From Algoriphagus chordae (lineage in GTDB: Bacteria > Bacteroidota > Bacteroidia > Cytophagales > Cyclobacteriaceae), in assembly GCF_003254055.1 (NCBI RefSeq), contig NZ_QKZT01000024.1, forward strand, positions 1 through 64,000: a stretch of 64,000 nt of DNA, written 5' to 3'. The notes under the pieces were generated by a model that saw only the letters and a list, made by a program, of their open reading frames with translations, was not told the DNA's origin and ran no database searches. Both the position numbers and the translations under genes were made by a program. Of this stretch, positions 1 to 9,505 are shown piece after piece. The first letter of the stretch is position 1; each line of letters starts with the position of its first letter.

Positions 1-60
1 AAACACCAGAACTTAAGGGGAAAAGCATATTACAGTAACCAACAGACAATTAAATTTTAA
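1..60 (+). CDS. istA: IstA transposase, C-terminal end only (IS21 family)
   Basis: The first 60 bases are open in frame 1 and end at a TAA (58-60). They encode a 19-residue tail containing NLRGKAYY, which resembles the usual C-terminus of Bacteroidota IstA transposases (a His/Asn-Leu-Arg-Gly-Lys-x-Tyr-Tyr pattern, from memory of the family). The stop lies 5 bases before the istB ATG, the tight istA-istB coupling expected in IS21 elements. The rest of the gene, with the DDE catalytic domain, lies left of the window. The call rests on a short tail plus position next to istB. Confidence 0.62.
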   Translation, partial: KHQNLRGKAYYSNQQTIKF

Positions 61-65
61 CAACT

Positions 66-788
66 ATGACAAACCAGATCCAATCGCAGCTTGCCAGACT
101 CAAGCTGCACGGCATGTCCAAAACATGGACGGCCCTCATGGAAACAAGAAAAAACCAAAGCCTCTCACTCACTGAGGGTCTTGAACTGTTGCTACAGGCG
201 GAAGAACTTGAAAGGGACAACAGAAGGTTCAAAAGGCTTGAAACCAATGCGGCATTCAGGTATAAAGCTTCCATAGAGGAGCTCAAACTGGACAAGGTAA
301 GAGGCCTTGACGATCTGCTTCTCACCACACTTGCAACCGGAGAGTTCATCAATAAAGGGGAATCAGTCCTGATTACCGGTGCAACAGGGTGCGGAAAAAG
401 CTATATGGCTTCTGCGCTGGGACACCAGGCCTGTATTCTGGGATTTAAAGCCGCTTACTTCAATACACAGAAACTGATGCTTAAAACAAAAATGGCAAGG
501 CTGGAAGGGACAGTAATGAAATTCTTTGACAAACTGGCCAAGACAGACCTGCTGATCATGGACGACTTTGGACTGACACACCTGGAACAACAGCAGAGGA
601 TAGATTTTATGGAAATGATAGAAGACAGGCACGGGAAGAAATCAACCGTAATCGTCAGTCAGCTGCCCGTTTCGAGTTGGTACGATATCATCGGGGAAGA
701 GACCATTGCCGATGCTATTCTTGACAGATTGGTCCACTCATCTTACAGGATAGAGCTAAAGGGGGAAAGTCTCAGAAAAAAAATGTAA
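66..788 (+). CDS. istB: IstB-like transposition helper ATPase (IS21 family)
   Basis: A 240-residue AAA+ ATPase of the IstB/DnaC-like type. It has a Walker A motif GATGCGKS (residues 105-112), a Walker B LLIMDD (162-167) and a C-terminal region with ILDRLVHSSYRIELKGES, typical of IstB. IstB assembles on DNA with ATP and activates the IstA transposase at the element ends. The length matches the family. It starts 5 bases after the istA stop and is followed within 50 bases by the element's terminal repeats, so the copy looks intact on this side. Whether it is active cannot be judged because istA is mostly outside the window. Confidence 0.95.
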   Translation: MTNQIQSQLARLKLHGMSKTWTALMETRKNQSLSLTEGLELLLQAEELERDNRRFKRLETNAAFRYKASIEELKLDKVRGLDDLLLTTLATGEFINKGESVLITGATGCGKSYMASALGHQACILGFKAAYFNTQKLMLKTKMARLEGTVMKFFDKLAKTDLLIMDDFGLTHLEQQQRIDFMEMIEDRHGKKSTVIVSQLPVSSWYDIIGEETIADAILDRLVHSSYRIELKGESLRKKM

Positions 789-831
789 ACTTGTCAGCCT
801 AACAGATTATAGTACCAAACCCATTTTTAGA

Positions 832-873
832 GGGGTCAATATGACCGGAACAGGGGTCAGTATTGTCCGGAAT
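832..873 (+). repeat. Right terminal repeats of the IS21 element
   Basis: Two adjacent 21-bp imperfect copies (832-852 and 853-873) both start GGGGTCA and share a TCCGGAA/ACCGGAA core. IS21 elements usually carry several short repeats inside each end that bind IstA, so these probably mark the right end of the element near 874. The matching left end and the target duplication are outside the window. Confidence 0.6.
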
Positions 874-880
874 ATCCATC

Positions 881-1429
881 AATAAGTTAATGTTATTGAA
901 GTATAGTATTTCAAGCCTCCATAGCCAAGAAACCTCTATCCATTTAAGAGAGGATTTAATTTAAAGGATCCTTTCCATTTCAAAATAAAATGCAGACCTT
1001 GAAAAGGCGATAGTATCTGCCTCTTTTTTGAAGGGTACTTTTAAGGACCTGGGATTTTTAACAAAAACCAGTACGATATCCCAGTATTTTGTAAGGGATA
1101 CAACAGAATAAAGCGGAAATGGCATTGACCTCATTTAGACAGACTCTTCTAGGCCATTTCAATTCAAAAACTACTGTATAAGCAGTTATCCTGAGTTTAT
1201 TTAGTGAAAAATCCAGGATTTTGAAGTACCATTAAGCTCTATACTCAAGGTATACAATTGAGCTATTTATGCGGAAAAAACTCTTTGACAAACACAAATA
1301 ATCATGTACATGAGAATACAACACTATCCCTATAAATGGAAATATTTTTAAGTCAGAATGTATTTCATAAGCAATAAAATCAGATTACTTATTCCCTAAA
1401 ATTCTTTTTAAAATTCAATACCAATCATT
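881..1429. other. Intergenic stretch with no recognised gene
   Basis: About 550 AT-rich bases between the IS21 end and the next gene. All frames are broken by stops. I see no tRNA, terminator or convincing promoter. Some short open pieces could be relics of a decayed gene, but I recognise none of them. Confidence 0.5.
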
Positions 1430-3052
1430 ATGAAATCCTCAGAAAATGTTGATGTTAGATTAATTTTTAACGATAGATATCATTGGCTCGCCATGGATAA
1501 TGCATCAGGCGCAGCTCAGGCACAAGCACTTCCATTACAACTAGTAGAGAAGGCTACACCAGACGAAAATCAAAAATTCGTGTTGGAAATCGTAGACAAC
1601 TCAGGTTCATTTGCATTGAAAACAGCAGGGAATTACTACATCGGAGTTCCAAGTAATGCTAATCCAGGTCTGTTAGGACATATTGGGAATCGATCAGAAG
1701 AGCTAACCTTAATTGAGGAAGCTAATGACACCAATATCACTATCCATTTTTTAGAAAGAAATGTAATATGCCTAAAGACAAAAGAAGGCAAGTACATCTC
1801 AGCTACAAATGGCGGAGGAATGCCTGCACCATCAGGATCGTCAAATTGGACTTTCACTACAGACTCTACAAAAGTAGGAACAAACAATTTATTTAAATTC
1901 TTGATTCCTGCCCATGAGCAACGTAGACGATCTTTCACATTTGACATAGATCATGTAAAGGCGACATACAATTTGTTACAGCCCTTATTTAGCTCATCCT
2001 TAGTGCAAAATATAGGCTCAGCAGTTGCACAGAAAAACTTTATTAACTCTACTAATGAACAATTACTGTCGCAGATAATAAATGCTCCAGAGATAAAAAG
2101 ACTCACCAATGATAAAGACCCAGTTTATCCAAGACCAGTGCCTGGAGAAGGAAATAGGTCAAGAGACCTTTTCAATGGCCCGCCCAAATCAGTTTCACTT
2201 AATTTCGGTGGTGGAGGTGGTGTAGTGATAGCTGGAAGCTTTTTCCAAAGTATAACCTTCGATCTAAATGAATATAGGCCTAACTCTGGAACTGCCATCT
2301 ACAGTGGATCCTCAAGTCTAGGTGCTGCAGTTGGGCTTGGCTTGGGAGGATCCTCAGGCGCATCAGTGACCATTAATTGGTTCGAAGCCAAAGATGCAGG
2401 AGGCTGGTTCTGGGGAGCAGAAGGCAGTCTTGTGGCGATAGCTGGGATAAACGCTGCATTAGGATTTACATTTTCAGGACCGTCTATTACTATTGGTGTT
2501 GCAGGCGGATATGACTTAGGGGTATCGATTTCTGGCGGATATAGTTTTTATGAGGGAGAAGGTTTGTATCCTATGAAGGCTGCCCCACATAGTACTCCAG
2601 TGAGTATTCAGAAAGCTGTAAGAATCCTCAACATAAGCCGTAATGAGACTTATAAAGGACTTCCAGCAGAAATGATCTTCCAAATTGGCCTTCCATACCC
2701 AGCAGGACTCTGGGGGTCATTTTATGTCTTTAAAAGTAACGAAGCTGGAACTGTACCAGTCTACGAGTATATATTGGAAGCCAAGGACAAAGATGGAAAT
2801 CCAGCACCTATATACTACTATTCAATGAGCAGCGTAACTCCTCAGAGTTTTAAAACACCTGCCAAGCCTAAATTTTATGCTTTTCCAAACGAAATTCCTG
2901 GAAAGACTCAACCAATCAATTTGTTCGTAAAGAGACTCCCTAATGACCTACTTCTATATTGGTATACTCCAGTAGGTATAACAAGTAGAGACGGCAATAT
3001 GCCAAATGGGTATGAGTTCAACAAAGTAGCATTTCATGCATATATTAAATAA
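1430..3052 (+). CDS. Hypothetical protein with beta-trefoil/fascin-like N-terminus and Gly-rich beta region
   Basis: A 540-residue protein I cannot assign to a named family. Residues 1-160 have the spacing of a fascin/RICIN-like beta-trefoil: repeated short strands with HWLAMDN, GSFALKTAGNYYIG and ICLKTKEGKYISA. A middle helical part (about 165-240) leads into a Gly/Ser-rich segment of alternating hydrophobic residues (about 255-375), then a C-terminal beta-rich part. There is no signal peptide or lipobox, so it is cytoplasmic or exported by a non-Sec route. It stands alone next to an IS21 element. A carbohydrate-binding or membrane-inserting role would fit this layout but is only a guess. 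Confidence 0.6.
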   Translation: MKSSENVDVRLIFNDRYHWLAMDNASGAAQAQALPLQLVEKATPDENQKFVLEIVDNSGSFALKTAGNYYIGVPSNANPGLLGHIGNRSEELTLIEEANDTNITIHFLERNVICLKTKEGKYISATNGGGMPAPSGSSNWTFTTDSTKVGTNNLFKFLIPAHEQRRRSFTFDIDHVKATYNLLQPLFSSSLVQNIGSAVAQKNFINSTNEQLLSQIINAPEIKRLTNDKDPVYPRPVPGEGNRSRDLFNGPPKSVSLNFGGGGGVVIAGSFFQSITFDLNEYRPNSGTAIYSGSSSLGAAVGLGLGGSSGASVTINWFEAKDAGGWFWGAEGSLVAIAGINAALGFTFSGPSITIGVAGGYDLGVSISGGYSFYEGEGLYPMKAAPHSTPVSIQKAVRILNISRNETYKGLPAEMIFQIGLPYPAGLWGSFYVFKSNEAGTVPVYEYILEAKDKDGNPAPIYYYSMSSVTPQSFKTPAKPKFYAFPNEIPGKTQPINLFVKRLPNDLLLYWYTPVGITSRDGNMPNGYEFNKVAFHAYIK

Positions 3053-3291
3053 ATCACAATAGCTGAATACCAGGCAAGCAAATGATATGTTTAATTCTAC
3101 TTTAGGCATATTATTTCTTGTCTGATGATTTTTTTCAATTGTTAATCCAAAAAAAATTAATCATTCGTCCCGCCTATAGAACAGCCTTGAATATAGACGG
3201 ATGTTTACAAAACAAGTAGTACACAGAAAGCTAAGTAAAAATAATTCCTTCGCTAATTCTGATAGTCCGTCAACAATAATAAATCATCATT

Positions 3292-5133
3292 ATGAAGCAT
3301 AATTTTCTAAACTTCCTGCTACAGTTCACCATTCTGACTGTTTTTTTATCTTGTACTGACAGCCCAAAAGAGACCCCTTCCCTACCTGATGGATCCATCG
3401 CTGACCGCTTGGCCTATATTGAAAATCCTGAAAACTTTGAGTTGGAAAGTGAACGATTAGAGGCGCTTTTCGAACTCTACTACGAGTACCAAATGAGCAC
3501 TTCTCCTGCGATGGCGACCATGTTTGGTGATACTACTTATAACCACCTGTGGGATGATATGTCTCTGGAAGGAAAAGATTTACAAGTTAAAAACCTTGGA
3601 CTTTTTCATGCCACAAAGGACTGGTTTGATTCGGAAAAGTTATCGGATGACCAGAAAATCAACTATGCAATCTACAACCGGATAATTGACGGGGAATACC
3701 AACTTTTGGGTTCCTATCCTGAACAGTATTTAATCATTGATCAAGTAAATGGCATTCATCAGATCATTCCTCAAATCCTCCAAATGATGCCTCTGAATAA
3801 TAAAAATGATGCAGAAAAAATAATTGCTCGACTGCACGGCGTACCGAACTTACTCGCCGGTCTGCAGGAAACTCTAAGGGAAGGTTTGGAAAAAGGCATT
3901 GTTATGCCAAAGAACACAGTTGTCCAGGTACCAGCGCAACTACAATCTCTAATTTCTGAAAACCCTGATGAAAGCGTGTTCTACTCGCCTCTTGGCGCAG
4001 TCAATGAAAAAATAGATCTGGAAAATCCAGAAACAATTCAGGACATAGCCAGAAAGGCCGTAACCAATGAAATCAATCCAGCCCTGCAGGCATTTTCTGA
4101 TTTTATGCAAAATGAATACATTCCCAATACCCGAGAAACATTTGGTTTGAGTGATCTGCCAAATGGGGCTGCATGGTATGACGAACGAGTACGGTACAAT
4201 ACTACCACCAATTTGACTGCTGATGAGATCCATGAACTAGGCAAACAGGAGGTAGAAAGGATCAGGCATGAAATGCTTGGGATTATGGAACAGGTTGGAT
4301 TTGAAGGCAGTCTGAATGAATTCAACGAGTTTATGAGAAATGACCCACAATTCTACTTTGATAGCCCTGAGGAATTGATGATGGCCTATCGTGATATTTG
4401 CAAACGAATAGACCCGATGCTTCCCAAGCTCTTTGGACACTTACCCAGACTTCCCTATGGTATTAAGGAAATCCCTTCTTATGTAGCAAAAAGTTCCCCT
4501 ACTGCATATTATCAGCCAGGTTCTCTTAAAGGAGGTATAGCAGGCTATTTTAATGTGAACACTTATGATTTAAAAAGCAGACCTAAATATACCATGGAGG
4601 CACTAGCCATACATGAAGCGGTGCCTGGGCATCACCTGCAATTAGCTATTGCTCAGGAATTGGAAAATGTCCCAAAATTCAGGACAACTATATATTTATC
4701 CGCTTATTCCGAAGGATGGGGATTGTATTCCGAGTCGCTGGGAGAGCAGCTGGGATTTTATACAGATCCTTATTCCAAATATGGTCAATTGACAGGGGAA
4801 ATATGGCGCGCCATCAGGCTGGTGGTCGATACAGGAATTCACAAGTTTGGCTGGACGAGAGACCAAGCGATTAACTATTTCAAAGAAAATTCAGGGATCG
4901 CAGAAAACGACATCATTGTAGAAGTGGATCGATATATAGCTTGGCCTGGACAGGCGGTTAGCTACAAAATCGGAGAACTAAAAATAAAGGAATTAAGAAA
5001 AATAGCTAAGGAAAAACTTGGCGAAAAATTTGAAATCCGAGCCTTCCATGATGTGGTATTGGGTAGCGGCACTATTCCACTAGATGTATTGGAAGAAAAC
5101 GTAGATAACTGGATAGCAGCAGAATCAATTTAA
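3292..5133 (+). CDS. DUF885 family lipoprotein, putative zinc-dependent peptidase
   Basis: A 613-residue DUF885 protein. The N-terminus is a lipoprotein signal peptide with lipobox FLSC, so it is probably anchored in a membrane facing the periplasm. The conserved block HEAVPGHH (residues 441-448) followed by SEGWGLYSE (Glu474 region) is the metal-binding and catalytic signature seen across DUF885 and resembles zinc metallopeptidases. C-terminal EVDRYIAWPGQAVSYKIG is another family hallmark. The length is normal for the family. It is monocistronic with 239 bases of non-coding sequence in front. The substrate is unknown. Confidence 0.85.
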   Translation: MKHNFLNFLLQFTILTVFLSCTDSPKETPSLPDGSIADRLAYIENPENFELESERLEALFELYYEYQMSTSPAMATMFGDTTYNHLWDDMSLEGKDLQVKNLGLFHATKDWFDSEKLSDDQKINYAIYNRIIDGEYQLLGSYPEQYLIIDQVNGIHQIIPQILQMMPLNNKNDAEKIIARLHGVPNLLAGLQETLREGLEKGIVMPKNTVVQVPAQLQSLISENPDESVFYSPLGAVNEKIDLENPETIQDIARKAVTNEINPALQAFSDFMQNEYIPNTRETFGLSDLPNGAAWYDERVRYNTTTNLTADEIHELGKQEVERIRHEMLGIMEQVGFEGSLNEFNEFMRNDPQFYFDSPEELMMAYRDICKRIDPMLPKLFGHLPRLPYGIKEIPSYVAKSSPTAYYQPGSLKGGIAGYFNVNTYDLKSRPKYTMEALAIHEAVPGHHLQLAIAQELENVPKFRTTIYLSAYSEGWGLYSESLGEQLGFYTDPYSKYGQLTGEIWRAIRLVVDTGIHKFGWTRDQAINYFKENSGIAENDIIVEVDRYIAWPGQAVSYKIGELKIKELRKIAKEKLGEKFEIRAFHDVVLGSGTIPLDVLEENVDNWIAAESI

Positions 5134-5383
5134 AATGGCGCTATTAAGCATTGAAATACTAATATATTTCTGCCATCCGAGTAGTTCCGCCGGACAGGTT
5201 CGGCCACACTTTTCCTCCCCTTCTCAAAATTAAATCTACCCGCTCACTGAGTTTCTTGAAGTATGTCGATCTGTCTAAGGAAATAATAAGGATAGTAAAG
5301 TTCTGTGTTCGACACATTTAGAGACAGATATCGGAGTTTCTCAACCAGCCCTTTTTTTGATCATTTCCGCCTCTGGATTGATT

Positions 5384-5419
5384 TTTTATTCTGTAATTAT
5401 CAAATAATACAGAATAAAA
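5384..5419. promoter_or_regulatory. 12-bp perfect inverted repeat upstream of amt
   Basis: TTTTATTCTGTA (5384-5395) and TACAGAATAAAA (5408-5419) form a perfect 12-bp inverted repeat with a 12-base centre, ending 24 bases before the amt ATG. It is followed by TACTTTTG (5432-5439), which fits the Bacteroidota -7 consensus TAnnTTTG, though I see no matching -33 box. If that -7 box were used, transcription would begin near the first ATG and the second ATG at 5459 would be the likelier start. It could be an operator or a leader hairpin. The rest of 5134-5443 shows nothing recognisable. Confidence 0.4.
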
Positions 5420-5443
5420 CATTAAATATTCTACTTTTGGGGC

Positions 5444-6787
5444 ATGGAAAAAAGTGGAATGAAATTCAAGTGGAAAGTAGCGTTTCTGATTACGATTGCA
5501 GCACCAGTATTAGGGTTATTCTGGAAACACAGCCAGCCTATACTTGAGAATTTTGGAACAGACAATGATTTGGTCTTTGCTGACATCGCTTGGTTGCTCA
5601 CAGCTTCCTGCTTGGTTTTACTAATGACGCCGGGACTCTCTTTGTTCTACGGAGGAATGGTTAGCAAGAAAAACCTCATTTCCACCATGCTACAAAGTTT
5701 CATCTGCTTAGGAGTAGTTACTATGCTTTGGGTGGTCGTAGGTTTCAGCATCGCCTTTGGAGATCCCATCGGCATCACCATTGATGGCGTCAAATACGGT
5801 CTTTTCGGAAATCCTTTCCAATACCTATTCTTTGATCAAGTAGCAGAACTACCACACAAAACGCTGGGACCGACGATTCCATTTATCCTATTCGCTCTTT
5901 TCCAAATGAAATTCGCAGTGATCACACCAGCGATTATTACTGGATCCTTTGCGGAGCGCGTTAGATTTATCGGTTATCTATTCTTTATCGGCATCTTTTG
6001 CGTATTCGTCTATGCTCCGCTAGCACATATGGTCTGGCATCCAAACGGACTGATTGGATCTTATTTCGGTTTATTGGATTTTGCAGGAGGTACTGTGGTG
6101 CATATCAGTGCAGGTCTAGCCTCGCTGGCTGGAGCTTTATTTTTAGGAAAAAGAAACAAGCCTCGACACGAACCATCGAACATCACCTATGTGCTTCTGG
6201 GAACAGGAATGCTTTGGTTTGGCTGGTTTGGATTCAATGCAGGTTCTTCTTTTGGCGCAAATGCCACTGCAGCCTTAGCTTTTGCCACTACCACGATCAG
6301 TTCTGCCACAGCCATGATGACTTGGGTGCTATTTGATAGAATTCAGGGAAGAAAAATTTCTGCTTTGCAAGCATGTATCGGTGCAGTAGTGGGGCTGGTA
6401 GTCATCACCCCAGCAGCTGGATACATCACCGTTCCGGAAAGTTTCTTTTTCGGCGCAGTAGGCGCAATAGTTTCAAATATGGCTATGCATGCCAAATTCT
6501 TTAAGCGAATAGATGACACCTTAGACGTTTTTGCTTGTCACGGAGTCGGTGGCATAATGGGAATGATCTTAACAGCGATATTTGCCGGCAAGGAAGGTTC
6601 TAGCTTACTCCATGGAGGCTGGGCTATTTTCGGTTCACACATGCTCGTATTGGTAGGTGTTTCGATCTTTTCCTTTGGAATGGCCTATGCGATTTTCTTC
6701 CTACTCAACAAGTTTGTAACGCTACGAGTAAGGCCAGAATACGAGGAAGTAGGATTGGATATTTCGCAGCATGGAGAGTCCATTTAA
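5444..6787 (+). CDS. amt: Ammonium transporter (Amt/MEP/Rh family)
   Basis: A 447-residue polytopic membrane protein of the Amt family, which conducts ammonium across the inner membrane. Conserved blocks are GLSLFYGGMV (about 64-73), ITGSFAERVRF, DFAGGTVVHISAG with pore His220, LLGTGMLWFGWFGFNAGSS and ACHGVGGIMG with pore His366. These correspond to the twin-His pore. There is a hydrophobic N-terminal extra segment. No glnK/PII gene is adjacent, which is unusual because amt is commonly paired with it. The start may be 5444 or the internal ATG at 5459, which would leave the MKFKWK segment as N-terminus. Confidence 0.95.
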   Translation: MEKSGMKFKWKVAFLITIAAPVLGLFWKHSQPILENFGTDNDLVFADIAWLLTASCLVLLMTPGLSLFYGGMVSKKNLISTMLQSFICLGVVTMLWVVVGFSIAFGDPIGITIDGVKYGLFGNPFQYLFFDQVAELPHKTLGPTIPFILFALFQMKFAVITPAIITGSFAERVRFIGYLFFIGIFCVFVYAPLAHMVWHPNGLIGSYFGLLDFAGGTVVHISAGLASLAGALFLGKRNKPRHEPSNITYVLLGTGMLWFGWFGFNAGSSFGANATAALAFATTTISSATAMMTWVLFDRIQGRKISALQACIGAVVGLVVITPAAGYITVPESFFFGAVGAIVSNMAMHAKFFKRIDDTLDVFACHGVGGIMGMILTAIFAGKEGSSLLHGGWAIFGSHMLVLVGVSIFSFGMAYAIFFLLNKFVTLRVRPEYEEVGLDISQHGESI

Positions 6788-6933
6788 GGAGATGATGTAA
6801 ATCTCTTATTTGGATATTTGCAATTACTGCGTAGCCATAATTTCTCATCATCCCAACTCTAGATTTGAGTTACAATGGCCGAGGCTGAGTGCTGATTGAT
6901 GGGCTTGCCGAGATCATTCTGGCTATTAAACCC

Positions 6934-8325
6934 CTAAATCGGAACATAAACCACCATAAGTGACCAGGCAATAAAAAACACCAAGAATGGTATAATTAAA
7001 TACCCCATTACATCTCTAGCTTGTATCTTAATTCCCAGGCCCATAACTGGAAGAATAATCAGCAGATAGAAAGGCTGAAGGCAATTTGTAAGAGTTTCCC
7101 CGTAGGCAATAGATAAGGCTGACCTAGCAATCATCTGGTTTACCTCTTGTTCTGGTAATCCCTCGCCAATTTCTCTCACAGCATTAATAATACTAGGTCC
7201 AATTACGGCAAATTCCCCACCTGCAGAAGGAATCGCAAAATTGACCAATCCCCCACTGATAAAGGCTAAAAGCGGATAGGTATCAATCGTTGCAATGGAC
7301 ACCATAGCTTTTGCGAGTTGATCACCTAATCCAGTATGAATCATTATCCCCATTATCCCGGCATAAAAAGGAAATTGGAACAGGATTCCTGAAATATTCA
7401 TACTTGAACGTTTCATGGCTATGACGTATCGTATGGCTGTTTTATGCAAGAACATCCCCACAATTAGGAAAATGAAAATCATAATATTCAAATTGATATC
7501 CATGCCATTTGCGCTGAAATGATATACGATATAGGCAAGCCCCATTGCAGCTACAAAGTATTGTAATATGCTACTGCTATTCAGCTTATCTGAAACAGTA
7601 TTTACGCTATGATTCATACTCTCCGCTTCTTCTTTGATGGTGGAAACATCCTTTTGATTTCCTTCTATCAGCATTTCTTCAAGTCCTTGTTCTTCCTTTG
7701 GAATTAATAGATAAACAATAATAGGTGAAACCACTACTGAAAAAATGATAATTGATATATTCAAAATGGATCCAAGAGTATAGGAAGTTGAAATTGTGCC
7801 AGACAAAATCCCCGCTTCAATCAGGTAGTTATTTTCTGTATTAAGTAAAAGTGGAATCGAACTGGAAAAGCCAGAAACCCAAAATACTCCCGAAAAATAT
7901 ACACAGGCAATGAGATATGGATAATTGATTCCCTTAATTCGTAAGGCCAACTCCCTAGCCAAGACGGCAGTGATCACAATCCAACCCCAACTAATGCAAC
8001 TAAGTATCATCCCAACTACAATTATGAACGGATATACTTGCTTGGGTCTATGAATGTATTGGGTCAACTTGTAAATCAACTTCTTCACTATGGGAGATAG
8101 CGCAATACAATATCCAGTAACCAGTATGAGAATCATTTGCATGCCAAATTCAAGAAGCATCCAAAAACCTTCGTACCATGCTTGAATGACCTGCATTATG
8201 GAAGAATCGGTCCAAATTAAAGCCGAAAATCCAATGATAATTGTTAAAACCAATGCAAAGACAAATGCATCAGGCATATACTTTTTAAAAATCTCGGTGA
8301 ATCTTGCACCTAGTGCCTTAATCAT
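6934..8325 (-). CDS. atoE: AtoE-type short-chain fatty acid transporter
   Basis: A 463-residue membrane protein with about 12 hydrophobic segments. The opening (ARFTEIFKKYMPDAFVFALVLT) and the central FQFPFYAGIMGIMIHTGLG and GGEFAVIGPSI blocks match the short-chain fatty acid transporter family AtoE, which takes up acetoacetate or butyrate-like acids in other bacteria. A hydrophilic loop (about 210-250) splits the two halves. It is convergent with amt, separated by 146 bases, and no fatty-acid activation genes lie beside it, so the actual substrate is open. Confidence 0.85.
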   Translation of the reverse strand: MIKALGARFTEIFKKYMPDAFVFALVLTIIIGFSALIWTDSSIMQVIQAWYEGFWMLLEFGMQMILILVTGYCIALSPIVKKLIYKLTQYIHRPKQVYPFIIVVGMILSCISWGWIVITAVLARELALRIKGINYPYLIACVYFSGVFWVSGFSSSIPLLLNTENNYLIEAGILSGTISTSYTLGSILNISIIIFSVVVSPIIVYLLIPKEEQGLEEMLIEGNQKDVSTIKEEAESMNHSVNTVSDKLNSSSILQYFVAAMGLAYIVYHFSANGMDINLNIMIFIFLIVGMFLHKTAIRYVIAMKRSSMNISGILFQFPFYAGIMGIMIHTGLGDQLAKAMVSIATIDTYPLLAFISGGLVNFAIPSAGGEFAVIGPSIINAVREIGEGLPEQEVNQMIARSALSIAYGETLTNCLQPFYLLIILPVMGLGIKIQARDVMGYLIIPFLVFFIAWSLMVVYVPI

Positions 8326-8872
8326 ATTTGTATTATTTAGTTATAAAAAAGCAATTCAAAGGTGGGCCAATAAGTACATACACTTAAATCTTTGAATTGA
8401 TACTAAAACACATTTTCGGAGAGAACTCAATTTTACTCAGGCCTTCTAAAAATGTCGCCTCGGTTAAGTTTGTATTCGCCAAAAATAGAAGCAAATAGAA
8501 CATATCATGAACTGCAAAGCACCTTAAGTTATTCATTATCATTGATGTGCACAAGTACCCATGCAATGTTTGAGTTTGTGGTTCAATCGGGACTTGAGCA
8601 TCAGTGGACATAAATCCTTGCAAATTGACCCACTGAAACTTCCTAGTAGATCACTGGAAAGTCGTGAAAAAACTAAAATCATGTGTTTACTATCCTCAGT
8701 AAATTCACATCTAGGATGGTTAAAATTCCTAAACATCTCCTTCTATTACCTAGAAATTCTGAAATTGATTGTTTATCCAGAATACTTAATCCTGCTTCTG
8801 GAGAAGAAGGATAACTGCGCACTTTGCCTGACTTCTGCGTACTCTGTGGTTAAATAACGTCAAGTAATATAC
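8326..8872. other. Intergenic region with a dispersed-repeat fragment
   Basis: About 547 bases between two divergent genes. Short reading frames here have no family features and none looks real. The last part (8815-8854) carries a repeat-like motif described separately. The promoters of atoE and the ABC genes should be here, but I cannot place them with confidence. Confidence 0.5.
8815..8854. repeat. Dispersed TGCG-rich repeat, copy 1
   Basis: This 40-base stretch reads CTGCGCACTTTGCCTGACTT and then TCTGCGTACTCTGTGGTTAAA. It aligns with 20463-20504 at roughly 70 percent identity by eye, sharing the CTGCGC start and GGTTAAA end. It belongs to the type of short TGCG/CCGCG-rich dispersed repeat common between Bacteroidota genes. 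It lies 18 bases upstream of the ABC ATPase start. Confidence 0.5.
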
Positions 8873-9505
8873 ATGCTCGAAATCCAGCACTTCAAAAAAA
8901 CATATCCTACTGGCTTCCATATGGAGATTGACTCACTCCATTTGAGCAAAGGCATACATCTAATCAAGGGAGAAAACGGTTCGGGAAAGTCCACTTTACT
9001 CAAGTCTATTGCCGGGATTCATGCATTTGAAGGTGAGATTAAGTTGGACGGAATTTCGCTGAAGAAAGACCCTATCCCTTTTCGTAAGCTTGTCAACTAC
9101 TCTGAAGCAGAACCCTTATTCCCTGAATTCCTAAGTCTTGACGAATTGATTGCTTTTGTAGCCAAAACGAAAGGAGCTGACAATTCTCAGATTACATCTT
9201 TAAAAGAAATCTTGGGGATCGGTGATTTCTCGAAAAATGCTATTTCTACCTATTCCTCCGGGATGTTGAAAAAAGCAGGATTGATCTTGGCGTTTCTGGG
9301 CAAGCCAAATTTGATTATTTTGGATGAACCCTATACCACTATCGATGTGGGATCGCAGAAGCGTTTGACGGAACTGATCAACCAGCAACTTCAACAGGGC
9401 ACCAGTTTCCTGCTTACTTCCCATATCGCGGACTTTGAAGGGTTTTTCGCTTACGACTCTGTACTGACTATCGCTGAAGGAAAACTTATTCAGAATCATG
9501 AATGA
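8873..9505 (+). CDS. ABC transporter ATP-binding protein
   Basis: A 210-residue ABC ATPase with Walker A GENGSGKST (33-41), a short signature YSSGM (127-131), Walker B LIILDEP (146-152) and the switch His184 in LLTSHIADFEG. It is compact, as in ATPases of simple two-gene exporters. The 3' end overlaps the next gene, a membrane permease, by 8 bases, so the two should be translationally coupled and form one transporter. The signature SSGM rather than SGGQ is typical of the CcmA/NatA-like export branch. The substrate is unknown. Confidence 0.92.
   Translation: MLEIQHFKKTYPTGFHMEIDSLHLSKGIHLIKGENGSGKSTLLKSIAGIHAFEGEIKLDGISLKKDPIPFRKLVNYSEAEPLFPEFLSLDELIAFVAKTKGADNSQITSLKEILGIGDFSKNAISTYSSGMLKKAGLILAFLGKPNLIILDEPYTTIDVGSQKRLTELINQQLQQGTSFLLTSHIADFEGFFAYDSVLTIAEGKLIQNHE

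Larger units (their letters stand above)
1..880 (+). mobile_element. IS21-family insertion sequence, right part
   Basis: The istA tail, complete istB and the downstream terminal repeats form the right part of an IS21-family element cut by the window edge. The exact outer boundary is not certain. It is placed near 874-880 because the repeat pattern stops there and the sequence becomes AT-rich intergenic DNA. Confidence 0.75.

Noticed and set aside
5305..5547. 80-residue reading frame before amt
   Set aside because: It runs into the amt gene in another frame and covers the inverted repeat; no coding features.
8561..8857. 98-residue reading frame on the plus strand
   Set aside because: No family features, overlaps a dispersed repeat and other open frames on the opposite strand; looks like chance.
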